This document shows positions 17,627 to 26,604 of a stretch of DNA of 46,803 nucleotides, one piece after another. The DNA comes from Gemmatimonadota bacterium (GTDB taxonomy: Bacteria > Gemmatimonadota > Gemmatimonadetes > Gemmatimonadales > JACORV01). Position 1 is the first letter of the stretch; each line of letters begins with the position of its first letter. The stretch covers positions 1-46,803 of the forward strand of contig JACORV010000102.1 in the NCBI GenBank assembly GCA_016179225.1. The letters are read 5' to 3'. A program made the position numbers and the translations under genes. The notes beneath the pieces were generated by a model. The model was given only the letters and a program-made list of their open reading frames with translations, had not been told where the DNA came from and did no database searches.

Positions 17627-18327
17627 GCCAGCGCCTCACGCAGCGTGAAGCGGCCCTCGAAGAGGGCCCGGCCCACTACCGCCCCGGAGAGTCCCAACGC
17701 CCTGATGCGGGCGAGGTCGTCAAGACTGCCGATGCCGCCCGAAACGACGATCTCCATCCCCGTCTCGCGCGCGAGCGCCGCCGCGTCCTCGACGTTCGGG
17801 CCCAGGAGCGATCCCTCGCGGGAGAGATCGGTGTGGACCGCGAGGGTCAGGCCGGCGGCCCGCGCCCGGCGGGCCAGTGCCAACGGCGCGACCGCCGCCG
17901 CCTCCGGCCAGTCTCGCGCCCAGAGCGCGCCGGCGCGCACGTCCACCGCGATCGCCAGGAAGTCTTCGGAGAAGAAGTCCGCGGTTTCCCGCAGCGCGCC
18001 CTCGGACTCGGCCGCGCGGCAACCGAGCACCACGCGCTGCACGCCGAGGTCGCGCATCCGAAGGGCGTCGTCCGCGGTACGGAGGCCTCCGCCCGCCTGC
18101 ACCGGGATCGGCAGACGCTTCACGAGGTCGGCGAGAAGTGGGGTCTGGTCCCCGATGCCGAAGGCGCGGTCCAGGTCCACGACGTGCACCCACCGCGCGC
18201 CTGCCTCCAAGTATTGGTCCGCGACGGCGAAGGGATCGTGGTGGTAGAGTGTCTGCCGTGCGGCGTCACTGCGCGACATGCGCACGACGCGGCCGGCGCG
18301 GATGTCGATGGCGGGATAGAGTTCCAC
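17608..18327 (-). CDS. hisA: phosphoribosylformimino-5-aminoimidazole carboxamide ribotide isomerase (HisA)
   Basis: MELYPAIDIRAGRVVRMSRSD…VHVVDLDRAFG, IPVQAGGGLRTADDALRM, VVSGGIGSLDDLARI, GAVVGRALFEGRFTLREAL. Confidence 0.9.
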   Translation of the reverse strand: MELYPAIDIRAGRVVRMSRSDAARQTLYHHDPFAVADQYLEAGARWVHVVDLDRAFGIGDQTPLLADLVKRLPIPVQAGGGLRTADDALRMRDLGVQRVVLGCRAAESEGALRETADFFSEDFLAIAVDVRAGALWARDWPEAAAVAPLALARRARAAGLTLAVHTDLSREGSLLGPNVEDAAALARETGMEIVVSGGIGSLDDLARIRALGLSGAVVGRALFEGRFTLREALACSSPS

Positions 18328-18364
18328 GCGGCAAGAGCGACCGGACGGCCGCCGGCGGCGCTGG

Positions 18365-19630
18365 TCAGGTCGCGGTGTGAGACAGAGCGGTCTCGGGCTC
18401 CAGCAGCTCCAGGAGGCGCACCTTCTCCTGCTCGAACGCGGCGCGGCGCACCGCGGGCACCGGTTCGCCTGAGCCGGTGTTGAACTGCCGGCGCGGGTTC
18501 ACCGCCCTGCCGTTGATGCGCAGCTCGTAGTGCAGGTGCGGGCTCGTCGCGAGGCCGCTCGCCCCCACGTACCCGATCGTCTCGCCCTGCGTGACCCTCG
18601 CGCCCACCCGGACACCCGAGGCGAAGCGCGACAGGTGCGCGTACCGGCTCGTCGTCCGCGCGTTGTGCTGGACCTCGACCAAGTTTCCATACCCGCCCAT
18701 GCGCGCCGCGTGGGTCACCATTCCGGCGCCGACGCTCCGCACCGGCGCGCCGTAGGCCGCGCCGAAGTCGATGCCGAGGTGCGGGCGGTAGTGGCGGAGG
18801 ATCGGGTGGAAGCGGCGCATGCTGAAGCCGGAGCCGATCCGCTTGAACTCCAGCGGCGCGCGAAGCAGCTCGCGCTTCATGGACCGGCCCTGCTCGTCGT
18901 AGAACTCCGTGCGCTCGCCGTGGTCGAAGCGGAAGGCGTAGAGGTGGCGGTTCGACGCGTCGATGCGCGCCGCGAGGATCCGCCCGTAGCGCACCTCGCC
19001 CTCGCTCGAGACCAGCCGCTCCGCCACCACGCGGAAGCGGTCGCCTTCCTGCATGTCGCGCGAGAAGTCCACGACCCAGTCGTAGACCTCCGAGAGCCCC
19101 CACACCAGCTGGCTGCGCGCCTCGCGCGGCAGCGTCTCCTCACCCACGGCCTCGTCCATGGCGTCGTAGAGGGTGGTGCGGATCGTCCCCTCCACGGTGA
19201 GCGGCTCGACCCGCCACGGGATGCGCTCGACCGACGCCGACCACCCGCCGTCCGCCCGCGTCATCCAGAGCCGCGCGTCGTGCGAGACGCGTACCGCCAC
19301 CGTGTGCGGCGAGGGCTCGCCGTGCCGCTGCCGGAAAACGAACACCAGCCCGCTCCGCAGCCGGTGGGGATTGAAGTTCCGCACCCCGCGGGCCAGCGCC
19401 GCCCAGTCTACATCGTTCACGCCGCGCCGGGCGAAGAGCTGGGAGACCGTCTCGCTGGTGCGGAGCGTGTCGCTGATTTCCCGCACCGGTGCGGACGTCA
19501 CGACCACCGGCGGCGCCGTCTTGAGCCCGCCGAGGTAGCCCGCGCGCCGGGCGCCCGCCACGCCGACGCCGCAAACCAGCGCCAGCAGCGTCGCGAGGAC
19601 GGTCCGTTCGTTCTGCGAGAGCAGCCTCAA
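18365..19630 (-). CDS. M23 family metallopeptidase (LytM/NlpD-type murein hydrolase)
   Basis: GIDFGAAYGAPVRSVGAGMVTHAARMGGYGNLVEVQHNARTTSRYAHLSRFASGVRVGARVTQGETIGYVGASGLATSPHLHYELRINGRAVNP. TTG start overlaps the ftsZ stop (TTGA). Confidence 0.9.
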   Translation of the reverse strand: MRLLSQNERTVLATLLALVCGVGVAGARRAGYLGGLKTAPPVVVTSAPVREISDTLRTSETVSQLFARRGVNDVDWAALARGVRNFNPHRLRSGLVFVFRQRHGEPSPHTVAVRVSHDARLWMTRADGGWSASVERIPWRVEPLTVEGTIRTTLYDAMDEAVGEETLPREARSQLVWGLSEVYDWVVDFSRDMQEGDRFRVVAERLVSSEGEVRYGRILAARIDASNRHLYAFRFDHGERTEFYDEQGRSMKRELLRAPLEFKRIGSGFSMRRFHPILRHYRPHLGIDFGAAYGAPVRSVGAGMVTHAARMGGYGNLVEVQHNARTTSRYAHLSRFASGVRVGARVTQGETIGYVGASGLATSPHLHYELRINGRAVNPRRQFNTGSGEPVPAVRRAAFEQEKVRLLELLEPETALSHTAT

Positions 19631-20844
19631 TCCATCTGCCTTCTGATGAACGTCGGGATCTCCATGTCGGAGAGCGGCTCGGCCGAGGACTGCACCGGCG
19701 GCGAAACGGGCGCGCCGGGCCCCACGCCGGGCCGTCGCGCGCCCCCCATCGGGGCCGCGCCCGCGCCGCCCGCCGCCGCAGCCGCCTGCGCCGATCCGCT
19801 GACGGCTCGCTGCACCCCGGACTGCCGCTGCGGGAACTGGATGACGCCCGGCGCGCGGACCGGACCGGCTTCCTTCTGGAGCTGCCGGTCGAAGCCCGTC
19901 GCGATCACGGTCACCCGAATCTCACCCAGCATCGACGGCTCGATCACCGCGCCGAAGATCACCTCGGCCTCCTCACCCACTGCGTCGTGGATGATCTCGG
20001 AGATCTGGTGTACCTCGCCGAGGGTAAGATCATCCCCGCCCGTGATGTTCAGCAACACACCCGTCGCCCCCGCGACTGAGATGTTGTCGAGCAGCGGGCT
20101 CGAGATGGCCTGCTGCGCGGCCTCCATCGCGCGGCTCTCCCCGCGGCCAACACCCGTGCCCATGAGCGCCGAGCCGCCGTTCTGCATCACGGTGCGCACG
20201 TCCGCGTAGTCCACGTTCACGAGACCCGGCTTGCTGATCACCTCCGAGATGCCGCGCGTCGCGTTGAGCAGCACCTCGTCCGCCTTCTTGAGCGCATCCT
20301 GGAACGGCGTCCCCTTCCCCACCACCGCCATCAGCCGCTCGTTGGGTACGATGATCATGGTATCCACGTGCTTGCGCATCTCGGCGATCCCCATCTCGGC
20401 CTGCCGCATCCGCTTCTTTCCCTCGAACAGGAACGGCTTCGTGACGATGCCGACCGTCAGGATGCCCAGCTCCTTCGCCATGTTCGCGATGATGGGCGCC
20501 GCGCCCGTCCCCGTCCCGCCGCCCATGCCGCAGGTGATGTAGACCATGTCGGCGCTGTGGATCACCCGCGCAACGTCGTCGCGGTTCTCCTCGATGGCCT
20601 GGCGACCGATCTCCGGCCGGGCTCCCGCGCCCTTGCCCCCCGTCAGCTTCTTCCCGATCTGGACTTTGATGTCCGCGCGATTGTTGAGGAGCGCCTGCGC
20701 GTCGGTGTTCACCGAGATGAACTCGACCCCGCTGAGGTGTTCCTCGATCATCCGGTTCACCGCGTTGCCGCCGCCGCCGCCCACGCCGACGACCTTCATC
20801 CGCGCGTTTTGCGTCACGGACTCCTCGAGCTCGAAGATGCTCAT
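19627..20844 (-). CDS. ftsZ: cell division protein FtsZ
   Basis: KVVGVGGGGGNAVNRMIEEHLSGVEFISVNTDAQAL, GMGGGTGTGAAPIIA tubulin signature; C-terminal peptide DMEIPTFIRRQ. Confidence 0.98.
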   Translation of the reverse strand: MSIFELEESVTQNARMKVVGVGGGGGNAVNRMIEEHLSGVEFISVNTDAQALLNNRADIKVQIGKKLTGGKGAGARPEIGRQAIEENRDDVARVIHSADMVYITCGMGGGTGTGAAPIIANMAKELGILTVGIVTKPFLFEGKKRMRQAEMGIAEMRKHVDTMIIVPNERLMAVVGKGTPFQDALKKADEVLLNATRGISEVISKPGLVNVDYADVRTVMQNGGSALMGTGVGRGESRAMEAAQQAISSPLLDNISVAGATGVLLNITGGDDLTLGEVHQISEIIHDAVGEEAEVIFGAVIEPSMLGEIRVTVIATGFDRQLQKEAGPVRAPGVIQFPQRQSGVQRAVSGSAQAAAAAGGAGAAPMGGARRPGVGPGAPVSPPVQSSAEPLSDMEIPTFIRRQMD

Positions 20845-20880
20845 GGGTACGCCCCTCGCTCCGCTGGTCAGACTCTCACA

Positions 20881-22125
20881 TCAGAAGAAATCGTTTAGCC
20901 ATCGCTTGACCGAGCCCAGCACCCGGTCCACGGTCACCGCGCGCGCGCCCGCCTGCGCCACGCCCCTCGCCTGCTCCAGCATCCCGTACAGCGCCAGCCC
21001 CGTCGCCGTGCTGAACCGGGGCTGCTCCACGGCGTCCGTCAGGCTGCCGGCCAGCGCCTGTCCCGGCATCCCCAGCCGCACCGGCATCACGAACACCTCG
21101 CGCGCCAGCTCCACCACGCCAGCCAGCTGCGCCGTCCCGCCCGTCAGCACGATCCCCGCCGCCAGCTTCCCCACATAGCCCTCGCGCTCGATCTCGCGCG
21201 AGACCATCGAGAGGATCTCCTCCAGGCGCATATGGATGATGTGCGCCAGGAGCTCCCGCTGGACCTGCCGCGGGCCCTGCCCCGCCGTCCCCGGCAGCTC
21301 GATCATCTCGGCCGGGTCCACGAGCGGCTCGTACGCGAGCCCGTAGCGCTCCTTCAGCTTCTCGGCGTCCGATTGCGTGACCGAGACGCCCTGCGCGATG
21401 TCGCTCGTGACGTGCGCGCCGGCAAACCCGAACGTGCCGACGTGCCGGAACTTCCCGTCATGGAAGATCGCGAGGTCGGTGCTGCCCCCGCCCAGCTCGA
21501 CCAGCGCGACCCCCAGCTCCTTTTCGTCCTCCGTGAGCGTGGCGTAGCTCGCCGCCAGGGGCTCGAGCACGAAACCCGTCACGTGGTATCCGGCCCGCTC
21601 GACCGACTTCCGGAGATTCTGCGCCACCGAGCTGGACATCGTGACGATGAAGACGTCCACCTCGAGCCGGGTCCCGGTCATCCCCACGGGGTCCGAGATC
21701 CCGCGCTGCCGGTCCACCAGGTACTCCTGCGGCAGCGTGTGCAAGATCTCGCTGTCGGGCGGCAACACCACCGCACGAGCCACTTCGATGACCCGCTGCA
21801 CGTCCGATTCGCGAATCTCCGGCGAGGTCACGTTCACCACGCCCGGCGAGGTGATCGCGCGCACGTGCTCGCCCGCGATCCCGACGTACATACCGTCCAC
21901 CTTGAAGCCGGCCATCCGCTCGGCCGCGGCCACCGCCTCGGTCACCGAGCGCGTCGCCTCGTCGATGTCGCGCACCACGCCGCGCCGCATCCCGCTCGTC
22001 CGCGCCCGCCCCACGCCCAGGATCCGCGCCTCAGGCGCGCGCGGCAGGTCCCCCGAGATCTCCGCGATCACCGCACACGTCTTCGTCGTGCCGATGTCGA
22101 GTCCGCAGACCAGCCGGTCCCGCAT
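20881..22125 (-). CDS. ftsA: cell division protein FtsA
   Basis: ORF track extends to 22767, but MRDRLVCGLDIGTTKTCAVIAEI starts at ATG 22125, overlapping the ftsQ stop (TGATG). ALVELGGGSTDLAIFHDGKFRHVGTFGFAGAHVTSDIA; IVLTGGTAQLAGVVELARE. Confidence 0.96.
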   Translation of the reverse strand: MRDRLVCGLDIGTTKTCAVIAEISGDLPRAPEARILGVGRARTSGMRRGVVRDIDEATRSVTEAVAAAERMAGFKVDGMYVGIAGEHVRAITSPGVVNVTSPEIRESDVQRVIEVARAVVLPPDSEILHTLPQEYLVDRQRGISDPVGMTGTRLEVDVFIVTMSSSVAQNLRKSVERAGYHVTGFVLEPLAASYATLTEDEKELGVALVELGGGSTDLAIFHDGKFRHVGTFGFAGAHVTSDIAQGVSVTQSDAEKLKERYGLAYEPLVDPAEMIELPGTAGQGPRQVQRELLAHIIHMRLEEILSMVSREIEREGYVGKLAAGIVLTGGTAQLAGVVELAREVFVMPVRLGMPGQALAGSLTDAVEQPRFSTATGLALYGMLEQARGVAQAGARAVTVDRVLGSVKRWLNDFF

Positions 22126-22862
22126 CAGGCCGCGCCACCCGGAGGCACTGCCCGCGGCCTCACGATCACCCAGCCGCGGAACCGCGCGTCCAGCTCTCCC
22201 CATGGCGCCGCGCGAGAGAGAAGGTCGCGCCGCACCGCCGACACGGAGCGAACCGTCCCCGGATCCAACGGCGTCCCGAAGCGCACGACCCCTTCGTCGA
22301 GCTCCAACTCCACCTCTCCTCCACGGGCGGCCCGCGCGGCCGACACGTCCGCGAAGAGATCCGGATCCGCCGCCTGAATCGCCGCCAGTGCGGTCAGAAC
22401 CGCCGGCTCCACCCGCGCGAGCACGGGCGCGTCCACCGGCGCCGTCACCGGATCGTACGGGAGCGGGTGAGCGTCCGGCCCCAAAGGCACCAGACCCTCC
22501 GGCCCCTGCGCGAGCGCCACCGGCTCCACCTCGCGCATCCTCACCCGCAACGTGCCCGGCAAACGGCGCTCGACCTCGGCCTCTGCGACGCCGGGCACCG
22601 CCTGAAGGCGCGCTTCCAGCCCATCCAGGTCTTCCCACACGCTCGCTCTCGCCGCGAGTCCCAGCCCCCTCACCACCACGTCGATGGCGAGATACCGCGC
22701 GCCGACCACCTCCACGTGCCGCACCGCGAAGAAAGCCAGCGGCCGCAATGCCGCCGGTCCCCACCACGGCGCCACCAACACGATAAGCAGGGCCGCCGCC
22801 GCCACGGCGCGACGGTTCGCCTTGACGCCTCCGCGCCTTGGCGCCTCATGCCCCCCGCTCAA
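22125..22862 (-). CDS. ftsQ: cell division protein FtsQ (POTRA domain)
   Basis: Single N-terminal TM then VRHVEVVGARYLAIDVVVRGLGL…VAEAEVERRLPGTLRVRMREVEPVAL; position between murC and ftsA. Confidence 0.85.
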   Translation of the reverse strand: MSGGHEAPRRGGVKANRRAVAAAALLIVLVAPWWGPAALRPLAFFAVRHVEVVGARYLAIDVVVRGLGLAARASVWEDLDGLEARLQAVPGVAEAEVERRLPGTLRVRMREVEPVALAQGPEGLVPLGPDAHPLPYDPVTAPVDAPVLARVEPAVLTALAAIQAADPDLFADVSAARAARGGEVELELDEGVVRFGTPLDPGTVRSVSAVRRDLLSRAAPWGELDARFRGWVIVRPRAVPPGGAA

Positions 22863-22868
22863 CTTCGC

Positions 22869-24272
22869 CTACCGACGGCCGAGGAGGTCGAGGAGGTCGA
22901 GGAGTTCCCGGCCCACCATCGTCACGTCGCCGGCGCCCATTGTTACGATCAGGTCGCTGGGCCCGGCCAGGTCCCGCACCTGCGCGGCCAGCTCCGCCCG
23001 CCGAGGAACCCACAGCACCTGCTTCGCCCCCGCCTCCTCCGCCGAGCGGGCCACCAGCTCTCCAGTCACACCCGGAATCGGCGACTCCCGGGCCGGATAG
23101 ACGTCGCTCACGACGACGACGTCCGCAGCCGCCAGCGCCTTCCCCATCGCCGCCCCGTGGTCTCTCGTGCGCGAGAAGAGGTGCGGCTGGAAGACCGCCA
23201 CAAGCCTTCGGGTGGGGTACGCCTGACGCGCTCCCTCGACCGTCGCCGCGATCTCGGCCTCGTGGTGGGCGTAGTCGTCCACGACCACGACCCCTCCCGA
23301 CTCACCCACTAGCTCGAACCGGCGACCGACCCCGGAAAACCCGGCCAACGCTCCGAGGACCGGCTCCAGTGACGCCCCTAACTCCAGCGCGACCGCCAAA
23401 GCGGCAGCGGCGTTCCGAAGGTTGTGGAGCCCAGGAACGCGGAGCCGAAGCTCGACGGCCTGTCCGCCTGGCAAGGTGACCGTCGCGACGCTTCGACCCT
23501 CTGCCCGCTCGACCACCCGAAGCCGCATGTCGGCCGTGGCCGCGAGCCCGACGGTCCACGTGGGACGACCCGCCATCTGCGCCACCCTACAGGCCGTGGC
23601 GTCGTCGCCACCAACAATCACCCGCCGAGCCGGACTCGCGAACCTCACGAACGCCTCCTCGAGTGCGCCCATGCTTCCGTAGCACTCGAGGTGATCAGCT
23701 TCAACGTTGTTGATGACAGCCACTTGCGCCGTGAGCGCGAGAAACGACCTATCGTACTCATCGGCCTCGACGATGAACAGCTCGTCGCCACCGGTGCGGG
23801 CGTTCCCGCCCCAGCTAGCGACGCGGCCGCCAGCGATTCCCGTGGGATTCAGGCCGGCGGCCGCGAGGCCTTCGGTGGTCATCACCGTCGTCGTGGTCTT
23901 GCCATGGGTCCCGGCGACGGCGACGACCTCGCCAGGCGAGATCGCGGCTGCCAGCGCTTCGGCGCGTCGCACGACCGGCAAGCCAAGTTCGCGCGCGCGC
24001 TCAAGTTCCGGATGATCGGGCAGTACGGCGGAACTCACTACGACCGCGCGCGCCCCCTCGAGATGACTCGGATCATGCCCGGCGTACACCGCTCCCCCCG
24101 CCCGTCGCACGTCCGCCGAGCTCGACGCCCCACCCGCACCCTCGACGTCCCGGTCGCATCCGGTGACTGCCACACCCCGCCGCCGTGCAAGGAGCGCCAG
24201 TGCGCTCATCCCGGCGCCGGCAACCCCCATGAAGTGCACAGGGCGAGGGTCGTCGGGGGCGAAAAGCCGCAT
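22869..24272 (-). CDS. murC: UDP-N-acetylmuramate--L-alanine ligase MurC
   Basis: VHFMGVAGAGMSALALLARRRG, VAVAGTHGKTTTTVMTTE, EADEYDRSFL, VVVDDYAHHEAEIAATVEGAR, FQPHLFSRTRDH. Start set to ATG 24272. Confidence 0.96.
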   Translation of the reverse strand: MRLFAPDDPRPVHFMGVAGAGMSALALLARRRGVAVTGCDRDVEGAGGASSSADVRRAGGAVYAGHDPSHLEGARAVVVSSAVLPDHPELERARELGLPVVRRAEALAAAISPGEVVAVAGTHGKTTTTVMTTEGLAAAGLNPTGIAGGRVASWGGNARTGGDELFIVEADEYDRSFLALTAQVAVINNVEADHLECYGSMGALEEAFVRFASPARRVIVGGDDATACRVAQMAGRPTWTVGLAATADMRLRVVERAEGRSVATVTLPGGQAVELRLRVPGLHNLRNAAAALAVALELGASLEPVLGALAGFSGVGRRFELVGESGGVVVVDDYAHHEAEIAATVEGARQAYPTRRLVAVFQPHLFSRTRDHGAAMGKALAAADVVVVSDVYPARESPIPGVTGELVARSAEEAGAKQVLWVPRRAELAAQVRDLAGPSDLIVTMGAGDVTMVGRELLDLLDLLGRR

Positions 24273-24322
24273 TGATGAGCGGCTAATATAAAATCCCACC
24301 GATGGTTGCGAAAGAGCGCGCG

Positions 24323-25426
24323 CTAACTTTTCGACAGGAGCTCGAGCCCTTTGGCGACGATTTCACGCACCGCGTTGGGGCGGGACCTCTGCTGGGCGGC
24401 GGCGCCGATGTCCGCCATTCTTGCAGGGTCACGGAGCAGCTCTGCGACCACCGATCCGAGGCCTTCACCCTTCGCCGAGGGCTGCTCGAGGAGTACGGCC
24501 GCAGCAGCGTCGGCAAGTGCCCGGGCGTTGGCGAGCTGGTGCCCCGCCGCAGCCGTCGGGAGAGGAATGAGCACGGCCGGCAGCCCCCACGCCGTCACCT
24601 CGGCTAGGGTCATGGCGCCCGCCCGGGCGACGACTAGGTCGGCGGCGGCATAGGCACGATCGATCGGGTCGATGAACGCCTCGATCAGGATGCGTCCGGG
24701 CACCGCATAGGTCGCGAATGCAGGGTACGTCCCCGCCCCCGTTTGCCAAATGAGGTTGGCCGCCTTGGGCCAGTGACCGTTCAGCAGGGAATCCCGCAGC
24801 GCTTGATTGATGGCGAGGGCTCCCTGGCTCCCCCCGATCACGAGCACGAGCGGACGGTCGGGCGCGAAACCGAGCCGGGACTTGGCCTCGGCCTTGGGCG
24901 GGCGAATGTCCGGCGGAGGCTCGATCGGGTTCCCCGTGACGAAGACCTGCGTGTTCGGGCCGGGTCGGAGGTGTTCCCGCGCTTCCGGGAACCCGAGGTG
25001 GATCTGGCTCGCCTTGCCAGCGAGCCAGCGCGTCGCCAGCCCCGGGTAGGCGTTCTGCTCCTGGATGAGACTCGGAATCCCTCGCGCCACGGCCGCCCGG
25101 ACCACTGGTGCGGACACGTAGCCTCCCGTCCCAATCACGAGGCCGGGAAGCTCGAATCGCAGGATGCGGTTGATGGCCCGGATGGAGAAGTAAAACGTCA
25201 GCGGCAGGGTGACGTTTCTCCACCATTGGCGCCGGCGCAGGGGCTCGAGCGGTAGCAGGACATACCGCCACGGGCGAAGTGGTAGGACGTCCGCTTCCAC
25301 ACCCCGCTTGCCGCCGATGAAAAGCGGCTCAATCGAGGAATCCACGCGCACCATTTCGTCGGCGAGGGCGAGCGCCGGCATCAGGTGCCCGCCGGTCCCT
25401 CCACCAGCGAAGATGACGGTCGTCAC
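24323..25426 (-). CDS. murG: UDP-GlcNAc--undecaprenyl-pyrophosphoryl-MurNAc-pentapeptide GlcNAc transferase MurG
   Basis: VTTVIFAGGGTGGHLMPALALADEM from GTG 25426 (GTGA overlap with ftsW stop); LIQEQNAYPGLATRWLAGKASQIHLGFPEA; LVLVIGGSQGALAINQALRD; AADLVVARAGAMTLAEVTAWGLPAVLIPLPTAAAGHQLANARAL. Confidence 0.95.
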   Translation of the reverse strand: MTTVIFAGGGTGGHLMPALALADEMVRVDSSIEPLFIGGKRGVEADVLPLRPWRYVLLPLEPLRRRQWWRNVTLPLTFYFSIRAINRILRFELPGLVIGTGGYVSAPVVRAAVARGIPSLIQEQNAYPGLATRWLAGKASQIHLGFPEAREHLRPGPNTQVFVTGNPIEPPPDIRPPKAEAKSRLGFAPDRPLVLVIGGSQGALAINQALRDSLLNGHWPKAANLIWQTGAGTYPAFATYAVPGRILIEAFIDPIDRAYAAADLVVARAGAMTLAEVTAWGLPAVLIPLPTAAAGHQLANARALADAAAAVLLEQPSAKGEGLGSVVAELLRDPARMADIGAAAQQRSRPNAVREIVAKGLELLSKS

Positions 25427-26550
25427 GCGGCGATCCGCCGGCGCCGGGTTCCGAGGTTTACCAGGAGCCCGGTTGCGATGAGCGCGATGATGAGGCCAGA
25501 CCGGCCGTACGATATGAACGGCAGCACCAGCCCGGTCGTCGGGACGATGCCGGTGCCGACGCCCATGTGGAGGAAGGCGTCGGTGCCGATCATCGCCGCG
25601 AGGCCGACGCCCAGCAGCTGGCGGAACGGGCCCGCCGCCCCACGCGCAAGCCGCAGCGCGAGGAAGACGTAGGCCGAGAAGCAGAGGATGAGGAAGGCGA
25701 CGCCCAAGAACCCCCACTCTTCGCCGATGGTGCTGAAGATGAAGTCGCTGTAGGGATACGGAAGGAAGCCGAGCTTCTGCTGGCCTTCCCCGAACCCCAC
25801 GCCGAAGAGCTGTCCCGTCCCGAGACCGATGAGGGACTGGTCGATCTGGTACGAGTCGCGGAGCCGGTCCGCGCCGGGATCGAGGAATGTCGTCATCCGG
25901 AGCAGCCGGTACTGGGCGCCCTCGATCTGGCTCCACACCAGAGGCAGCGCGACCATGCCCAGGAGGATGAAGTGCCCGATGCGCGCCCCGGCGGCGAACA
26001 AGACGAGCATCGCGAGGAAGCCGATCACGACCGCCGTCGAGAGATCCGGCTCGAGCAGGATCAGTGCCGAGATCGGCGCCACGACGACCAGCACCGGCAG
26101 GAGCCCCTTGCTGAGCCGCTTCACCTCGGTGCCCTTCTTGGCGCACAGCATCGCCGTCCAGATCACCACCGCGAGCTTGGCGATCTCCGACACCTGGATG
26201 GATACGCCGAGGTTGATCCACCGCCGCGCGCCGTTGATGCGGGGCGCCACTGACTGGGTGAAGGGCAGCAGCAGCACCACGAGCAGGATGAGCGTGACCA
26301 GTACGATCGGCCAGGCGACCTCCCGCACGCGGTCGAGGTTGACGCGCGAGGCCACCAGGAGCAGCAGCCCGCCGACCGCCGCTCCGATGAGCTGGTCGAG
26401 TGCGCGGGTCGAGCCCAGCGCCCGGCCGCCCTCGACCATGGCCGACGAGGCGGCGTACACCGACGCGAGCCCGAACACCACGAGGATGGCGGTGAGGATG
26501 ACGAGGAGCCGCGCCTCCCAGCCGAGCAGCCATTCCTTCTTCGCCGCCAC
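25423..26550 (-). CDS. ftsW: SEDS peptidoglycan polymerase FtsW
   Basis: Ten-ish TM segments; NGARRWINLGVSIQVSEIAKLAVVIW; GEGQQKLGFLPYPYSDFIFSTIGEEWGFLG; GLVLPFISYGRSGLIIALIATGLL. GTG start. Confidence 0.95.
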   Translation of the reverse strand: MAAKKEWLLGWEARLLVILTAILVVFGLASVYAASSAMVEGGRALGSTRALDQLIGAAVGGLLLLVASRVNLDRVREVAWPIVLVTLILLVVLLLPFTQSVAPRINGARRWINLGVSIQVSEIAKLAVVIWTAMLCAKKGTEVKRLSKGLLPVLVVVAPISALILLEPDLSTAVVIGFLAMLVLFAAGARIGHFILLGMVALPLVWSQIEGAQYRLLRMTTFLDPGADRLRDSYQIDQSLIGLGTGQLFGVGFGEGQQKLGFLPYPYSDFIFSTIGEEWGFLGVAFLILCFSAYVFLALRLARGAAGPFRQLLGVGLAAMIGTDAFLHMGVGTGIVPTTGLVLPFISYGRSGLIIALIATGLLVNLGTRRRRIAA

Positions 26551-26604
26551 GCTACCGTGCCCCTCGGGCCAGCGGTCCGGCGGGCCAGCGGGCCAGTGCG
26601 CCGC

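Noticed and set aside
20881-22767. 628-aa ORF as an N-terminally extended FtsA
   Set aside because: The first ~214 residues are the wrong frame of ftsQ (Gly/Ala/Arg-rich); FtsA starts at ATG 22125 with a TGATG overlap.
24323-26533. 736-aa ORF as an ftsW-murG fusion
   Set aside because: Upstream part is an out-of-frame reading of ftsW; MurG starts at GTG 25426 with VTTVIFAGGGTGGH.
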